Assembly (NCBI GenBank): GCA_009760855.2
Contig: WPIO01000002.1
Location: 5,822,501 to 5,886,500 of the forward strand
DNA: 64,000 nucleotides
Reading direction: 5' to 3'
Source: Cristatella mucedo
Taxonomy: Eukaryota > Bryozoa > Phylactolaemata > Cristatellidae
Made by a program: the position numbers and the translations under genes. The notes beneath the pieces were generated by a model. The model did not search any database and had not been told where the DNA came from. It saw only the letters and a list, made by a program, of their open reading frames with translations. Shown piece after piece: positions 1 to 12,309 of the stretch (position 1 is its first letter; every line of letters begins with the position of its first letter).

Positions 1-680
1 GCCGAGCGGCCAGGCTTAGACTCGCGCCGTTGAGTGCGCACCCGAGCGAGACGGATTCTATGAGGCGGATCCTGTGAGGCGGCGGCGGCATCGGCCGCTC
101 TCGGTCTTGAGCTGAGTGAGCTCGGTGAATTCGTGCGGGCGACGCAGCTTTAACTAGCAGGACGCGCGGAGCGCGACCCACGACGCGTCCGCGGATTAGC
201 GAGTTCGCTGGAATGGCTCAGTGATGGCCGCTTTTGCTTTGAACGTCAAGGCACTCGGCGGCTCAGTCCAATTTCGCTATCGTTCCCTGCAGCTCTGGCT
301 TACAGCCGCCGGTTCGGCCCAGGGTCCAGTTCTTTCGGCTGCTGCTCGCCTTAGACGACCGACGCCAAGACGCTTGCCATTTCGAGTGAGGCGGTGGGCT
401 TGAGCAAAGCGGCACGTGCGAAGCACACGGATAGAGATTCGGGTCTCTCAGCGGGCTGTGCAAAAGAAAATAAATTACTGTGTATATTTTTTTGAGGTCA
501 GAGGGCGAGGAGCGAGAGCGGAAAGCGAGCGTCGTTAAACTGAGCGGTCAGCAGTTACGGCGCTCAGCCGTCCAAATTCACTCTCATTGAGCAGCGCCGT
601 CCCTCCCAGCCGCCTCCGCCCGGACCCTCGCTGCGCCGTCTGCTCGGTCCGTCGAGCCGCGCGCCAATTTCCTCAGAGCA

Positions 681-753
681 TTCTCTCTCTCCCTCTCTCT
701 CCTCTCCTCTCTCTCCTCTCCTCTCTCTCTCCTCTCTCCTCCCCTCTCTCTCT
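681..753. repeat. CT-rich simple repeat
   Basis: An almost pure pyrimidine tract on the plus strand (CTCTCTC and CCTCTC units) lies inside the CpG island. On the minus strand it is a GA tract about 110 bases into the putative first intron. It may be a GAGA-type regulatory element or just a microsatellite. Confidence 0.85.
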
Positions 754-776
754 AGCAGCTTGCGCCGGCGCGCGCA

Positions 777-830
777 GGTCGCGAGCGCGAAGGTCGCGAG
801 CGCGAAGGTCGCGAGCGCGAAGGTCGCGAG
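777..830. repeat. 15 bp minisatellite, about 3.6 copies
   Basis: The unit GGTCGCGAGCGCGAA is repeated exactly at 777, 792 and 807, with a partial fourth copy from 822. It is extremely CpG-rich and sits just inside the putative minus-strand intron, near its donor. It makes artificial repeats in several reading frames, which should not be mistaken for protein. Confidence 0.95.
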
Positions 831-861
831 CTGCAGCTCTGCCGCCGCGGAAAACACTCAC

Positions 862-1115
862 GTTCGCCGTCGCCTCCTGGCGGCGCGGACTTTCTTTCGT
901 CTGCATCGCGACACGGCGTACGAGACGCACGCGGCGGTGTAAAGCAGCGCGATGATCGGTATGACGATGTAGAGCGAGACGTTTTCCTTGACCTGAAAGA
1001 ACGCGACGATCGCCGATCCCACGTCGGACGCGGCCGTGCTCGATGCGACGGCCGCGGACGAGGCGGCCAAGGTCGTCGCCGATGAGAGCGACGTGGATGC
1101 CGTCACGCTCGCCAT
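862..1115 (-). CDS. Partial gene: first coding exon of a small single-pass membrane protein
   Basis: The frame opens with ATG at 1,115 in a good context (ccgATGg). An in-frame TGA at 1,230-1,232 lies upstream with no other ATG between, which supports this start. The exon encodes 84 codons plus two bases, then meets AAC|GTGAGT at 861, a strong splice donor, giving a phase 2 intron. Read through the donor, the frame stops at once, as expected for an intron. Residues 1-44 are Ser/Ala/Thr-rich with no hydrophobic signal peptide. Residues about 47-68 (SLYIVIPIIALLYTAACVSY) form one membrane span. A basic run (RCRRKK, then RRRRR) follows, predicting a cytoplasmic C-terminal side and an outside N terminus. 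I do not recognise the family. The remaining exons would lie left of 861 or outside the window. A chance frame in GC-rich DNA is possible, but the hydrophobic segment, basic flank, start context and donor agree. Confidence 0.5.
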
Positions 1116-1930
1116 CGGCTGCGAGGGCGGCGCCTTCTTCTCTTTTCGGATTTGTCCTCCGGACGCCGGAGGGTGGTGCGCGACGCTCGCGCTACGGCTC
1201 GGCGGCTGCGGCGGCGACGACGCGTCGCTTCACATTACGAGCGGTCTTTCGGCGCGCTCAGCGCGGCCGAGCGCAGAGCGCGGATGCGCAGCGGCGTCGG
1301 CGCGGCTCGCCTCGACTAGTGTGCTGCCGCGGAGCGGCGCGCAGAGCGGTAGCAGTCGCTCGTCGGCGCCGCAGCCTCGTTGCGAAATGCGCGCAAGCGT
1401 GGCAACAACGCGGGCGCCATCGATTTTGCGAGTCTCCCGGCGAGTAAGGTAAATGCAGCACCTTGACGACTAACAGCTTTGCGTGAGAGCGAAAAGCTTC
1501 GCTCCGCGAGTGCTGAATTGGCGCGAGCGAGCGCGCGCGCTCGTCGTTGGCGCCGTGGCGCCCCGCTGCGCTTGCGGCGGCGGCGGTGGTGCGATCAATT
1601 CAGCAGCGCCGCCGCCGCCTCCACCGCCGCCGCGCTGACAGGATGATGACAGCAGGGCGTCGACGCCTTCAGTCGGCCGGTCATCGTCTGAGCGAGTGAG
1701 CCCTGTGCCCGAGCGTGCATTTTTTGTGAGAGCGTTCGACAAGACATCGCGCACTCTCGCTTGCAAGATACGACCGCACGCGCGTGGCGAAAGCAACGGC
1801 CGGAGGCTGGCACGAATGCTTTCCGACGAGAAAGCTCAGCCTTTTAAAGATCTTAGCGCGATGCTGTCCGCCTACAGCCACTCGTGCTCCCTTGAGCTGA
1901 CGCTGTAGCGCAGAAGCCAGCAAGAGTGGA

Positions 1931-4900
1931 TCGGAGGCGTGCGGCTATCAAATTTTCAGAATCAGAATTCACAAAGCTACGGCGCAAAGCGGCCCACGAC
2001 CGCGCCAAAGAGTAAAAGTGGAGGTTGACACACTAAGTGAGCTCACCGCTGTGCTGTGTAAAGAGGCAGGCCGATGATAGCAGGGCAGCTATGAGCCAAA
2101 CGATGGTAATTATAGCATTAACGATAGAGTTCAATGGCGCTCTCAGACTGCTAAATCTCTCTCTCTAAGCATTTTACTTTACACGCGCTGTAAAAGAAGC
2201 ACGTCACGATCGTAGACCAACACGGTTACACAGGAATTCAGAGTTTAGCAAGATGTCAGTCGTCCGACGCCAATGTTGGCACACGGTATTATTGTTGACT
2301 CGGGTTTGTCAGTATTCTTCGAAAGATTTCAGGTTTCGCGCGTACTTTTCACATTTTCTACAACCTGAGCTGCGTATTTGTATGCAATTTAATTATTAAC
2401 ACATATTCTCAGAGCTGATAAATTTAGAGAATGAGAAACCAAATAACGTGAGAAAAGCGTCTTAATCTCATCATAGCCTGATTACCAAATTCAAATTGGG
2501 CTCGTGTATTCAGTGATTATTAAGCAATACAGAAATCATGGACGCGGATGAATACTGAAAGATAGCTGTACACAGGGGCCTGGTAGTTGAGCTGGTTGAA
2601 GGCTCTGCACTGAGGCTTTGGGTGAGTGCATTCCTGCTGCGGCATTTGTCGAATGCTTAGCGCTTGCTAATTATCTTATCCGTGAGGTCGCGTCCCGCGT
2701 GGGTGGGTGGATGCAATTTCCGTTTGTTGCCTCCGTAAGCTCTCTTTCAGCCTTCTGTCCAATGCATGCGTGGTCAGCTGGAATTAACAAGATTGCAGGC
2801 GCACCGAAAGCTTTGGGTGCGCAACGGAAGATTCTCACGCGTTAAGCCCACTTCGTCAGCGTGGCTTGTGGGAGTTAGTGACGGAATGCGAGCTATTATA
2901 TATCTCTGTTGTGATTTGTGACGCAGGCATCTGTACCAATCTATCACTCCAACATTCGGTGACAAGACGGTGTATTCGGGAGCTGCTGATCGAATGACTG
3001 ACAAGATAACGAGCCAGGCTGCGAGTACAGCCACGGTACGGGGGGGGGGGTGCGGAAGCACTCGGCGCAGATAGGCGGATCGACGCCGCCATCGCTTCAA
3101 TCCTCATTTCACCTACTGCGGATAAGCGAATGCGAATATGACGAGGGCGGAGTGGGCTTTGTTCACGGGAAATACTACTGACGACCATTACGCCCACGTG
3201 CTGGGCCTGCAAAACCAAGGCAGCGGGAAATGACTTGCATATATTGCCAGCGTTCAGCACGGTGACAGCAGTGCTCACTCAGTCCATGGATGAAATGTCA
3301 TTTGAATGAACGGCTTGGAGTTTTCGTGAATAAAAACCCAAAACGTGAAAGCACGAACTAGCATGAACTCAGTTCTCCGCGTTTCACACCGTATAGTCAT
3401 TCGAATGTACGAGCGTGCGCTCGTAGAGTCGTCTATGCGATTGATTAAGGGAAATATGCAAAGGCGGTGATCGCCGCGAGTCTCTCAATAAACGATTATT
3501 CCAAAAGCGAGGCCAGAGTCCATCTCGTCCATCGCTCCCTTAAGTCGCTGGCCGACGACAGGCGGCCGTAGTTGTATCAGAGGCACTTAGTTCGGTGCAC
3601 TCGGGGAGTTCAAGAGAAGCCCTCCGAGTCGTGGATGAACGAGCTTGCGTGAATGCACGCTCAGTATCACTCACGCAGGGAGTGCCACGGGTCAACGAGT
3701 CTCACGGGCCGCCGAGTCTTGCGGTTTCAACGCTATGGTCGTAGCACCTCGAGCTGCACTTTAAAGCTACGCAGACGGCGTGAAAATGAAGCGATTGCAC
3801 AATCGACAGACGCCCAGCTCGCTTCGAGCCCACTCGAGCTAGGAGTTGATCAAATAAAATGAAACCCAAGCGCTAGAATCGATTGTCAATTAGCTGCTGC
3901 AAGCTTGCACCAGCGCAGGCTATGCCCTCAGCCGGATTGTAAAAGTGAAGTGTCGCTGCTAGTCAATACGCGGGGCAAAAACCTTCAAAAGCTGCCATTG
4001 GTTACATGAGCGGAGCAGTGACTAGCTATAATGCCGGCCATGCGCACCAGTTGATATTTCGTGTCATTTTGTTTTGCTTGGTTTTTTGAGAACTATTAGA
4101 GTGGTCTTATAGCTGGCGTTCGCGAGAGCGGTCAAATTGGGCAAGTAAATTTGTATAGATTACGAAGGAATAACCCCTGCAACGTGCATCCAGAAAGAGA
4201 ATTTCCAAATTTTTTGCAGCTCGCTACGAGATAAGGACGTTTGAAAATTGGCGTATTCACGATATTCCTACGACTGATCTCCTTTGGTCTGACTCTGCAA
4301 CCAAATTGAGCAGCCTTGAGTGAACGGTTTACATGATGGACTTGATCGGATTATTTCCTTCACGACGGGTGCGACATGCTCGCACCCTAAAGAAGCACAT
4401 ACAACTGAATGCATCATTTCGGACGAAGATATTTTATTCTCAAACGCTACCAAATCTTACTAACCACTCGGACGTGCTACTGTCAGGACCAGGCGGCTGT
4501 GGGTGCACAAATGCCTTCACCAGTTCTAAAGCGCGACATTGCCTTAACCTCTTACGAAGTACGAAGGGCTCAGGCGGCTGCTTTCATTTATAAAGATTTT
4601 CACATATGTATATATATATATATATATCCTTATATGTATGTGTGTGTAATTAATTAATCTTTTAATTACCAATACTATTCGATACACGATGCCACTATTT
4701 GGAGAATCTCTTCGGTGAATGTTATTCGTTTTATTTCCACGGCGTTTAAATAACCGTGACTTTCACCAGAAACAAATTTATTAGCCAATACCTGCAGAAA
4801 ATGTACCTTGGTAAAAAAAATCAAGTAGCAAAACGCATCACAACAGGCACAGTGCATCAAGACCGATTGATTCGTCGGTAAGGATACCACTGAAGTGATT

Positions 4901-5954
4901 TGGAAAAGCTCAGCTATGGATAAAAGACGATAGAGAACGGTATTTATTGCGTAGGATATATACGACATAAATAATTGTATATTTTACATATTTAAGTCAC
5001 GAGCCTAGTCTACTTTTACTAAAAACTCTTCATTGCTATTCAAAAAATTCTTCTTGAATAACTTAATCAGTATCTTTTTCTGGGGTGCAAGGTCTAGGTC
5101 AATATACAGGTATGATGTTTAGGTCGAGACAGACCGGCAGATAACGTATTTTGTAAAAAATTATTAAAAGACTCACATCTTAAGACAAATTTATAAGATT
5201 CTAGTTATTAGATGTCTTAATCTCACAATTGCGCCGTACAGAAGTGCAGCTATAATCAATCACTCTGACGCTTATTTGCCACGATAAAGGACGGCACACG
5301 GAATTCATTGTAAGGGAGCGTAAACATTGACCCCTCAGGAGAGTTGAACAAGCTTAAGGATTTGTCTTTGAGGTCCATGCAAAAGATCTCTATATTTATT
5401 CATCTCAAAGCTTGTCCATTTAACTCTCATTGGTGTCCTAATTGTTTGCTTTAGGTATCGTTGTAACTCTGGTAAAACTTTCGAAAGACTGCAGTGCTGT
5501 GCAGAAAACGTACTCTCATGAGGTTTTCCCCTTTTCGCGTACTCTCAAAGGAAAGAAAGTCACTCCTACTTTAAGAGCCTGAGGTCGCTCGTCAAAGGCC
5601 GCTTGGTAGACGTCTTTATACGTTTCTTAGAGACACACATCAGCACAGAAAATCATATTTTCCTATCATAGGTAGAAAGATTGTAAGTTTTCTGGAAGCA
5701 GGTATTGAGCGTTCGCTTCGAATTAGCACCTCTGTCATGCGTGTTCTAGCCCGAAAACTAAAAAATAGGAAATAATCACTTCGATAAAACGGCTTGAATC
5801 TGCCATGCCGACAAACCTCTGGAAATATTTATTTCATTTCTTACTCATTAAGCTATTTTACTAATTTTTTACGCGCAATATTCACTTTCTGTAATAATGG
5901 ATGCCGCCTGAAAAAAATGGCTGCAAGGCTGTCGGAGGGGGGTGGCTAAATGCC
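1931..5954. other. Non-coding stretch without recognisable genes
   Basis: About 4 kb with only short, random-looking open frames on both strands. It includes a G10 homopolymer near 3,042 and an AT/GT microsatellite near 4,606-4,650. An AATAAA-containing segment lies around 3,485-3,500, in a block that looks somewhat LTR-like but has no partner in the window. No SINE or LINE signature was seen. Confidence 0.5.
4606..4650. repeat. AT/GT microsatellite
   Basis: An alternating TA tract is followed by TATGTATGTGTGTGT on the plus strand. Confidence 0.9.
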
Positions 5955-6665
5955 AAATATGTTATATATTGTAATGTATCTCCACCCCGTAACTGCGCAG
6001 AGTCACACAGACTATGCGGGTGTTGTGTAGGACAGTTTTCTTTAGCTAACTCGCAGCCTACTAGGCTGTCGGTACGCATTCGGTAGTCAATAGAATTCAT
6101 CTCACGTAACAAAGAGAAAGTGAGAATCGTAGCTGAGTCAGGAGAGCGGCCGAGGTAGTGAATAGCATGGTCATAGCAACTCAGAACGGCTGGAAAGGAT
6201 GGACCAAAGTCGGAAGCAGGAGACTAGTTCTCGTTGCTTAAGAATCGTAAAAGTTAATTCCGCATTCTGGGACCTGAAGAACCAAAGTTTCTGCCGCCAA
6301 CAGTCTTTAAGTGGATTAATTGAACAGCTACTTTGCCCTCGATAAAGGACCTGGGGGCACGACGAGGCTAAAACTGGTGCAGCAGTTCAGCTATTTATGA
6401 AGGCGCGAATCCGGGGAGGGCGTCGTGGGTCAGTGCAAGAGCTTTGGTCTGTATCCGTTGATCAACCGGCAGCCATCCAAGCTATTTCAGCAAATGAGAC
6501 ACATAATCAAACCTCCGGGACTTTGAAACAAGCCTTGTAGTCATATTAATTTCCAACTGCGGTGGCTTGCGGCTTTTTTCAGTAGCCTAGCCAAAAAGAA
6601 ATTATAAAAATCTAGCTGAGACAGAATCGAGGAGCTAGTTTAATCTTTTGCAAGTCACCGCGGAA
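5955..6665 (-). pseudogene. LINE-B copy 1: decayed L2/CR1-like reverse transcriptase C-terminal end and 3' UTR
   Basis: Read on the minus strand, this matches the copies at 7,545 and 26,105 along its length but is more diverged, with frameshifts and stops. Recognisable pieces are the thumb region after the reverse transcriptase core (GWLPVDQRIQTKALALTH), the later motif corresponding to LKTVGDRSFSSAGPRLWNSL (here LKTVGGRNF and SGPRMRN), and the end YRMRTDSLVGCELAKE. The 3' UTR follows, ending in GGAGATACATTACAAT. This copy keeps TGG (Trp) in GWLPV, unlike the other two. It is truncated at its 5' end, as is usual for LINE insertions, and is not expected to make protein. Confidence 0.75.
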
Positions 6666-7544
6666 GACAGTGCCTAATCTCCGATAAGGATCGATCGTGA
6701 CGGCTAGCTGTGCATGCAAGCTTCTTACAGAACAAATTTAGGCAGCTTTCGAAGGCTACACCTAAATTTGGAGCACACTTGATGGTCGCACAAAAGACCC
6801 TTCCTTCTAGTCTAGTTACGCGCATGGGATATACATACCACGCTCAGTTTGCCTCACTGCAGTGCTATGCTGGAGTAACCACGACCATCCCCCGGCGGAA
6901 TTTTGACATCGATAGCGATCTTGCAGCACAATGATAGTCACCGTTCAACAGTCTCGGCAGGGGATCTACAAGAAAGCTTGGATTATTTACAATTCCGCTA
7001 AAATTTGCGGTTCTCAAGCTTCTTCGGCTGCTCAGTCAAATTGCTCGAGAATACATTCTTATACCTGCAGGTTTTCCATCTTCCTCTTCGAAAATTTCTT
7101 TTCGAATCGACAATGAAACGAGCTCACCATTATACGGGTTCTGTGCACCTCCAGACTCAAGTAATTAGCTCTCAGGCCTGGAGGGGTTACTGAAATCCAC
7201 GAGGTCGTCGTTTCAGCGTCACTCTGTGCGTTGCTGCCTTGTTTCGAGTCTGACCACGAGCCTTGGAATCAAGGATAGACGACCAGGTGGGTCTCGCTAG
7301 CCTATCCTACCATTACGATTATTTCTCGTTATTTCAAGAGAGAACTTTGACAGTCCTTTGTGGTAGAAGAGTAATTCGTCTAGCCGTAGAGGCGCTGATA
7401 ACACGGACTTCTTTGTCGCCTCTAAGGAAATGTTTCTTCCAATTTAAAATAGGAATGAGCAATCAATCATTGCCAAAAAAGCTGTATAAACATCTTTACA
7501 AGAAAAGAATTATGGCCCACATTAGTAGAGCCCGACGCCACGCC
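6666..7544. other. Spacer between two LINE-B copies
   Basis: No gene or repeat signature was recognised. Open frames of 60-75 codons occur but have no family features. The frame that begins at 7,263 runs into the LINE at about 7,545 and is a chance fusion. Confidence 0.4.
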
Positions 7545-8190
7545 TATACTGGCTGGGCTGCCAAAGAAAGCTATTATGCCACTACAGCGGACCATGAATA
7601 TGGCTGCATGGCTAGTCTTAAAGTCCCAGCGGTTTGAGCACGTGTCACCTTTGCTGAAAGAGCTAGGATGATTGCCGGTTGAGCAAAAGATACAGAGCAA
7701 AGTTCTTACGCTGACCCACAAGGCCTGTCACGGCTTGGCTCCTCCATACCTAGCTGAACTTCTGCATCAGTTTCAGCCTGTTCGCGCCCTCAGGTCCTGT
7801 GTGGACAATAAATTAGCTGTCCCATTCCTCCGCTTAAAGACAGTTGGTGACAGAAGCTTTAGCTCTGCAGGTCCTAGACTGTGGAACTCGCTTCCACAAT
7901 TCTTACGCCACGACAACTCCTCTCCTACTGCCGACTATGGCACATCCTTTTCAGCTGTCCTGAGCCGCTACTTCTATGCTACTCACTACCTCAATTTCTC
8001 TCCTGACTCTGCTATGCTTCCCACTTTTTCTTTGTTGCGCGAGACGAAGTCTGTTGGCTACCGAATGCGTACCGAATGCCGCTTGGGCTGTGAGTGCGTT
8101 ATACAAAACTCTCCTGCGTAACCCCCACAAGGTTTTTATGACTTTGTGGAGTTACAGACTGAGATACATTACATTACATTACATACGGGT
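7545..8190 (+). pseudogene. LINE-B copy 2: reverse transcriptase C-terminal end, 3' UTR and (ACATT)n tail
   Basis: This is the C-terminal part of an L2/CR1-clade non-LTR retrotransposon ORF2. The peptide begins near WAGLPKKAIMPLQ, equivalent to the family's LDYCNSLLAGLP segment. It runs through FEHVSPLLKEL, then a TGA where tryptophan is expected, then an uninterrupted frame of about 149 codons from 7,672 containing LTHKACHGLAPPYLAELL and LKTVGDRSFSSAGPRLWNSL. These are hallmark motifs of the clade. The frame stops at 8,119-8,121. The 3' UTR ends in GTGGAGTTACAGACTGAGATACATT followed by a short ACATT repeat, the typical microsatellite tail. The copy is 5'-truncated, lacks the endonuclease and the catalytic FADD region, and is inactive. 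Confidence 0.85.
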
Positions 8191-10294
8191 ACATGCCTGG
8201 CAGGCCAACGCATAACCGTAGTCAAACGTCAGGGGCTTGTCTACTTGAGGAACAGGCCGAAGCAGCGCACGATGGTGTGCCGCCCAGACCGAGGCTCTGT
8301 AGAAACACTGAAACATTGTGCTATTTTCTCTTGTACGGGAAGACGCTGAAGCTGCAAGCCGAGGAAACGCCGCAGACGATTACTTTATAGTTCGTTGTCC
8401 TCTTACGAACAAGCGGTATGAAAACCGCAAAGCTACGTAAATCTATCGACATCGTATCTTAAAGGCTGTACTGATGGCTTTCTAGTTTGATGAAATCGGA
8501 CCAATGCATGTTCGTGGTTTGTCTTCTATTTTATTCCGGGCTCCCAAGTGTGTAGAATGTTGCCCGCACGCCCTCCAGGCAGGAGCTATCGTGTGGTTGA
8601 CACACAATTGAGTCTCCGTCTTGAGCAGCCACCTCTTCCTTTGACGACAGTAGTATTCTTTAACAATACTCCGGTGGCCTTTGTGAATTGCTGTAGCTGA
8701 GCCCTTGACTAGCCACGGTCGGCATCGCCTGCATGATAACCATTCGATCGTACTCCCTTTGCAGCAAATATTAAGTGCCTAAAAAGAGATTGGGAAATCT
8801 GTGGATCTTATGTCAAGTGCGTCATTACAGTTAGCCCAAACCCTTGTAGCCCTGACGTGCCCAGCGCATCCCTGCAGTATTATTTAGTCCCCCAATTAAT
8901 GCCGGCGCTCGCGGTTTAGTCAAGAGAGATTAATGAATTCGTAGCTCCTCTGGTGCAAGCTCGGCGACGGACCTGCCACGTGGCTAGCGGCCCACGTAAG
9001 TAGGACGGAGGGGAGGTCGGGCGAGAGCTGGAGTCGACCCCCCCCCCAGTTCCGATTACAAAATCGCCAGAGGTGGATTCTTTAGCACTAGCTCTGTATG
9101 GAGAGACGGTCAGAGCTGCCAGATGCTGAAGGAGCGAGCACTAGCGAGAGTGTAGCCGCAGAATAGGCAGCGACAGGTAGGACAAAGAACCACGGGAAGA
9201 CCAGGTAGAACCACGGGCTGCCATTCCGAACGCTCAATCGACACGCATGAACGCCTGCAAGGCTGACCGCACACTGTCTGCAATGAGCGATCGTCGGCAC
9301 TGTATATGCAGCCGACGCAGCCAAGCGTGAGTCGAGCGCGGCCCGGTAGCCGACCCGCTGACAAAGGAGCGCTTGCTCGAGATACAGCTCCGAAAAATTA
9401 GTTTCAGACGCGGCAGCTCCGAGAGGCGAAGGCGGTCGTGCGTCGATCTCCAGAGCATCGGCCGAGACAGCCAAGAGTAAATGAGGCAGCGATGTTGTGC
9501 TTTGGCTGCCAGCTCTTGGCTGGCCACTGAGCTGTCTACTCGGTACGTCGTGGTCGCTAGTGAGGTAGCCAGCGTGGACTTACCTGGTCACTCGGGAGCT
9601 CGCTGGCCGATCGGAAGACGTGTTAGGTTGTAGGCTTACTCGTTTACAAAAGCAGTAGATTTGATTGGTAGCGTAGGAGCTTCACCAACCGTTGCTAAAG
9701 AAACCAGACAAACTGTCTCCATAGGCCCCCCCCCCCGCGGCAGGGGCTGGCCAACCGTCCATTGACTGCAAGCGACGCTTTTAGGCGGCAGTGTCCGTGT
9801 ACTGGGGCTAAAATCGAGCGACCTAATTACAGCTTTATGGCACACTCCTTTATCTACCACACCAATTACATCTGGGAGATTCGTTGGCGACTCAGCATTA
9901 GGAAGTTCCGTTCGAGGCGTCTAGGTACACTAGGTCGATACAAATCCCCTGTGCATTAAACCTAATTTGCAATCAATACTGAACTATAACGCAAAGCAGC
10001 CTAACTCCGGCATCGCAGCTATAGTCAACGCCACCTGCGCGGAGTTACTAGCAAAACTCCGTCCCGGCGACACACAGCAATGATCCAAGACCAGTCCGAA
10101 GGCTGTCATGCCTGCTGGCTGAGCTTAGGCACTCACGATCCACATCTAGCTGGCAAGTAGGTGCTGCTAGCTACATTCGCAAATTCCGTCCTTAATCGGA
10201 TTCGAGTGCGTTTGGAGAAATAGTAGACGTATACATGCTGCTGAGCCAAGAATGCTCACGAGTGTAGTTTTGAAAAGGCTTCTACGAAAAGAAA
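8191..10294. other. No recognised gene; includes a GC-rich patch near 9,000-9,630
   Basis: Mostly featureless sequence with C-rich homopolymers near 9,040 and 9,728. A GC-rich patch carries overlapping minus-strand frames, the longest 9,088-9,474 (128 codons). It has one hydrophobic stretch but no recognised domain and no convincing splice signals, so I do not call it as a gene. Confidence 0.35.
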
Positions 10295-10435
10295 AAGAAC
10301 TTCACTAATATAGAACCCTTAGAGAACTTAATCTTTGGGCGCTTGAACCAATAACGCAGGGCTCAAGCCCACCACCATCGCCGTCAAAGGCGAGCACCCT
10401 ACGCACTGGGCCAAACCAAGGCTGCATGACTAAAT
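10295..10435 (-). repeat. tRNA-derived SINE, family 2
   Basis: On the minus strand a tRNA-like head is visible. It has an A-box region TTGGCCCAGTGCGTAGGGTG and a B-box region GTGGGCTTGAGCCCTGC, followed by a short body reading GATTAAGTTCTCTAAGGG. The head matches the copies at 20,625, 30,590 and 62,560. Confidence 0.6.
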
Positions 10436-12309
10436 TTACAAATAATATAACTGATTTGTATAGCTCCGTAACAGAAGATAATCTCTACGTAGGCGCTTCG
10501 CCTATCCCGCCGCACGTCTCGGCCTCGTGACTTCCGTCATCAAATGCATTCAACTTTACCTCGGTCGTTCAATCGAGCGCCGCAAGCCCCTGGCTGGCAA
10601 ACGAGGCAGTTGGCAGTTTCATCCAACTCGCATTGAAGGCGGAACTAATCGGAGAATAGCTGTGCTCCTATGGTACGGCCAGCACACCGGCTGGCTCCGG
10701 TCTTTGATGTATCGCTTTTGCCGCCTTGGATGTATCACGCTAGTTCCTGGAAGGGAAGGCGGAGCTGGCGGAGCTCAGAGTGCAATGGAAACGTGGGGGC
10801 AGGGAAGAACAGCTGTGAGATGTCGTGCTGATCGTTCAAACATGCACGGTTGTTGAAGCCCCACTCGGTATTTCCGTGCTGTTGCCTGTGTGCTCTCAGA
10901 GCATTAAACTGCGAGCTGTTTCGGTGGGTTGAGATGTCTTGCAGAGCGCTCGACAGCTTCGACGGCTTCGGATACTTCTTTGGCCGGCTCCTGCATTGGT
11001 TCGAGAGAAAAATTGACGAGAGTCACGTTAAACCGGATGCGTTTATTTGCTCCTCGCTCCGCATGGTGGGACCTTCGAGTTTGCCAAGGATCTACGGCAG
11101 GGCGTGCAGGGCGACTACTCAAAGCTGTTCGAGACGCTAGTGCGAGGGCATTCACCTGGCCGGCAGCTGTAGCCCAGCTGCTGCTGCTTGTGGGTAAAGC
11201 AGGAAAAGCTGATCGGACTGAGGAGGCCGACAGGAGTCAAATCGGAAGCAAAATCGTGTGGTGGCCTCTGACCTTGTGATCCCATGCATGACGAGCGAGG
11301 AGCACCAAATAGCACGGTAGCTCAAGATGCTGGATGAAATAAACCGGCAGAAAGCCAATTCTAGTCAATCAATTTCTACGTAAACTTTTATTTGCTTTTA
11401 AGGATGGTTGAATTACCATTTTCTGACGTTTCGGATATTGCAGACTCTGGATCGTCATATTAGGCAAAATTAGGAACCAGCAAGGTATTCCAAACTAAGC
11501 TTCCATTATGAAACTTGCTTATCTTTTAAGCAAACCAAGCTCAACAGCGAGGTGTGGGTTAAATATGATGCAAACTACGGAAAAAACATTCCCTGGTCAG
11601 GAGCCAGAACAAGCCCAACTATAACTTTGCTCACTTGCTTGCTATAAATGACGCAAAACCAGTTTTCCACGACCATGTAAGTGTCTCATTATTTGTCTCG
11701 CCCTGTTCTCACGCAAATATTCAATCAATCATTTAAAACAACGCTATTTGAAGGTGCACTTGTTTCGATTCATGGAGTCTGCAGAAATTGATCTCAAATA
11801 TTCAGCAGAGGAACAAGCCCAAAATAATGTGACGTCTCGCAATGAATCTAGTGAATGCTACGTTTTACTGACAGCAATAGACAAAAAATGACCACACGCT
11901 TAGCCACGTGTCCTATTGGACCTTGTCTCTCCATTAGATGCCGAGCATAGATACTATGATGAGTTGCTGAGCAGCACCACGCTCTACAACTGTAGCCGGG
12001 TTCACGGGTGCTAGCCTATTCCCGCTACAGCCCCCTACTATCTACGGACGTTTTTGGTCGTTACACGTACCATCAGGCAACAGCGGTTCAAGGATGGTCG
12101 ACCAGGTACAGAACACTTTATATAAGACACACGCATGCGCTATAAGAAAGGGGGGACTAGACAGGCTTAAAGGAAGGATCCTACCAAGGTAAACTACAGT
12201 GGCGAGAGATGATGCCGCAAGCGGAAACAAGCGTGTTAGTTTCTCAATCGGCTTCAGCAGTTCCACCATTGCTCAGACGCCGTCCAAACAGTACAAGCGT
12301 ACACCGGCA
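10436..12309. other. No recognised gene; moderately GC-rich to about 11,340
   Basis: Several plus-strand frames of 60-116 codons overlap between 10,527 and 11,279, but none shows a family. One short peptide around 11,078-11,140 has a faint annexin-repeat look and was rejected. On the minus strand near 12,027, TAGTAGGGGGCTGTAGCGGG resembles a polypurine tract followed by an LTR start of TG type. That fits the 3' side of the minus-strand gypsy remnant, but no second LTR copy was found. Confidence 0.35.

Larger units (their letters stand above)
1..1930. promoter_or_regulatory. CpG-rich island, probable promoter and first-exon region
   Basis: This block is far richer in G+C and in CG dinucleotides than the rest of the window, with many GCG, CGC and CGA runs. 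It drops to ordinary AT-richer sequence after about 1,930. In animals such islands commonly mark promoters. It covers the minus-strand first coding exon at 862-1,115, so transcription from around 1,150-1,900 towards lower coordinates is the simplest reading. No TATA box or initiator could be assigned with confidence. Short open frames within the island on both strands look like by-products of GC-rich sequence and are not called as genes. Confidence 0.55.

Noticed and set aside
587-955. Overlapping plus- and minus-strand frames rich in Arg, Ala and Leu across the CT tract and 15 bp minisatellite
   Set aside because: They are translations of low-complexity DNA in a CpG island, with no family features. 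The only supported coding segment here is the minus-strand exon at 862-1,115.
9088-9474. 128-codon minus-strand frame
   Set aside because: It overlaps two other minus-strand frames, has no recognised domain, and its hydrophobic stretch is not accompanied by other membrane-protein features.
11060-11150. Peptide FAKDLRQGVQGDYSKLFETL with a faint annexin-repeat look
   Set aside because: It is about 20 residues in one frame, bounded by stops, without the GxGT-type calcium loop or a neighbouring repeat. Too little to call.
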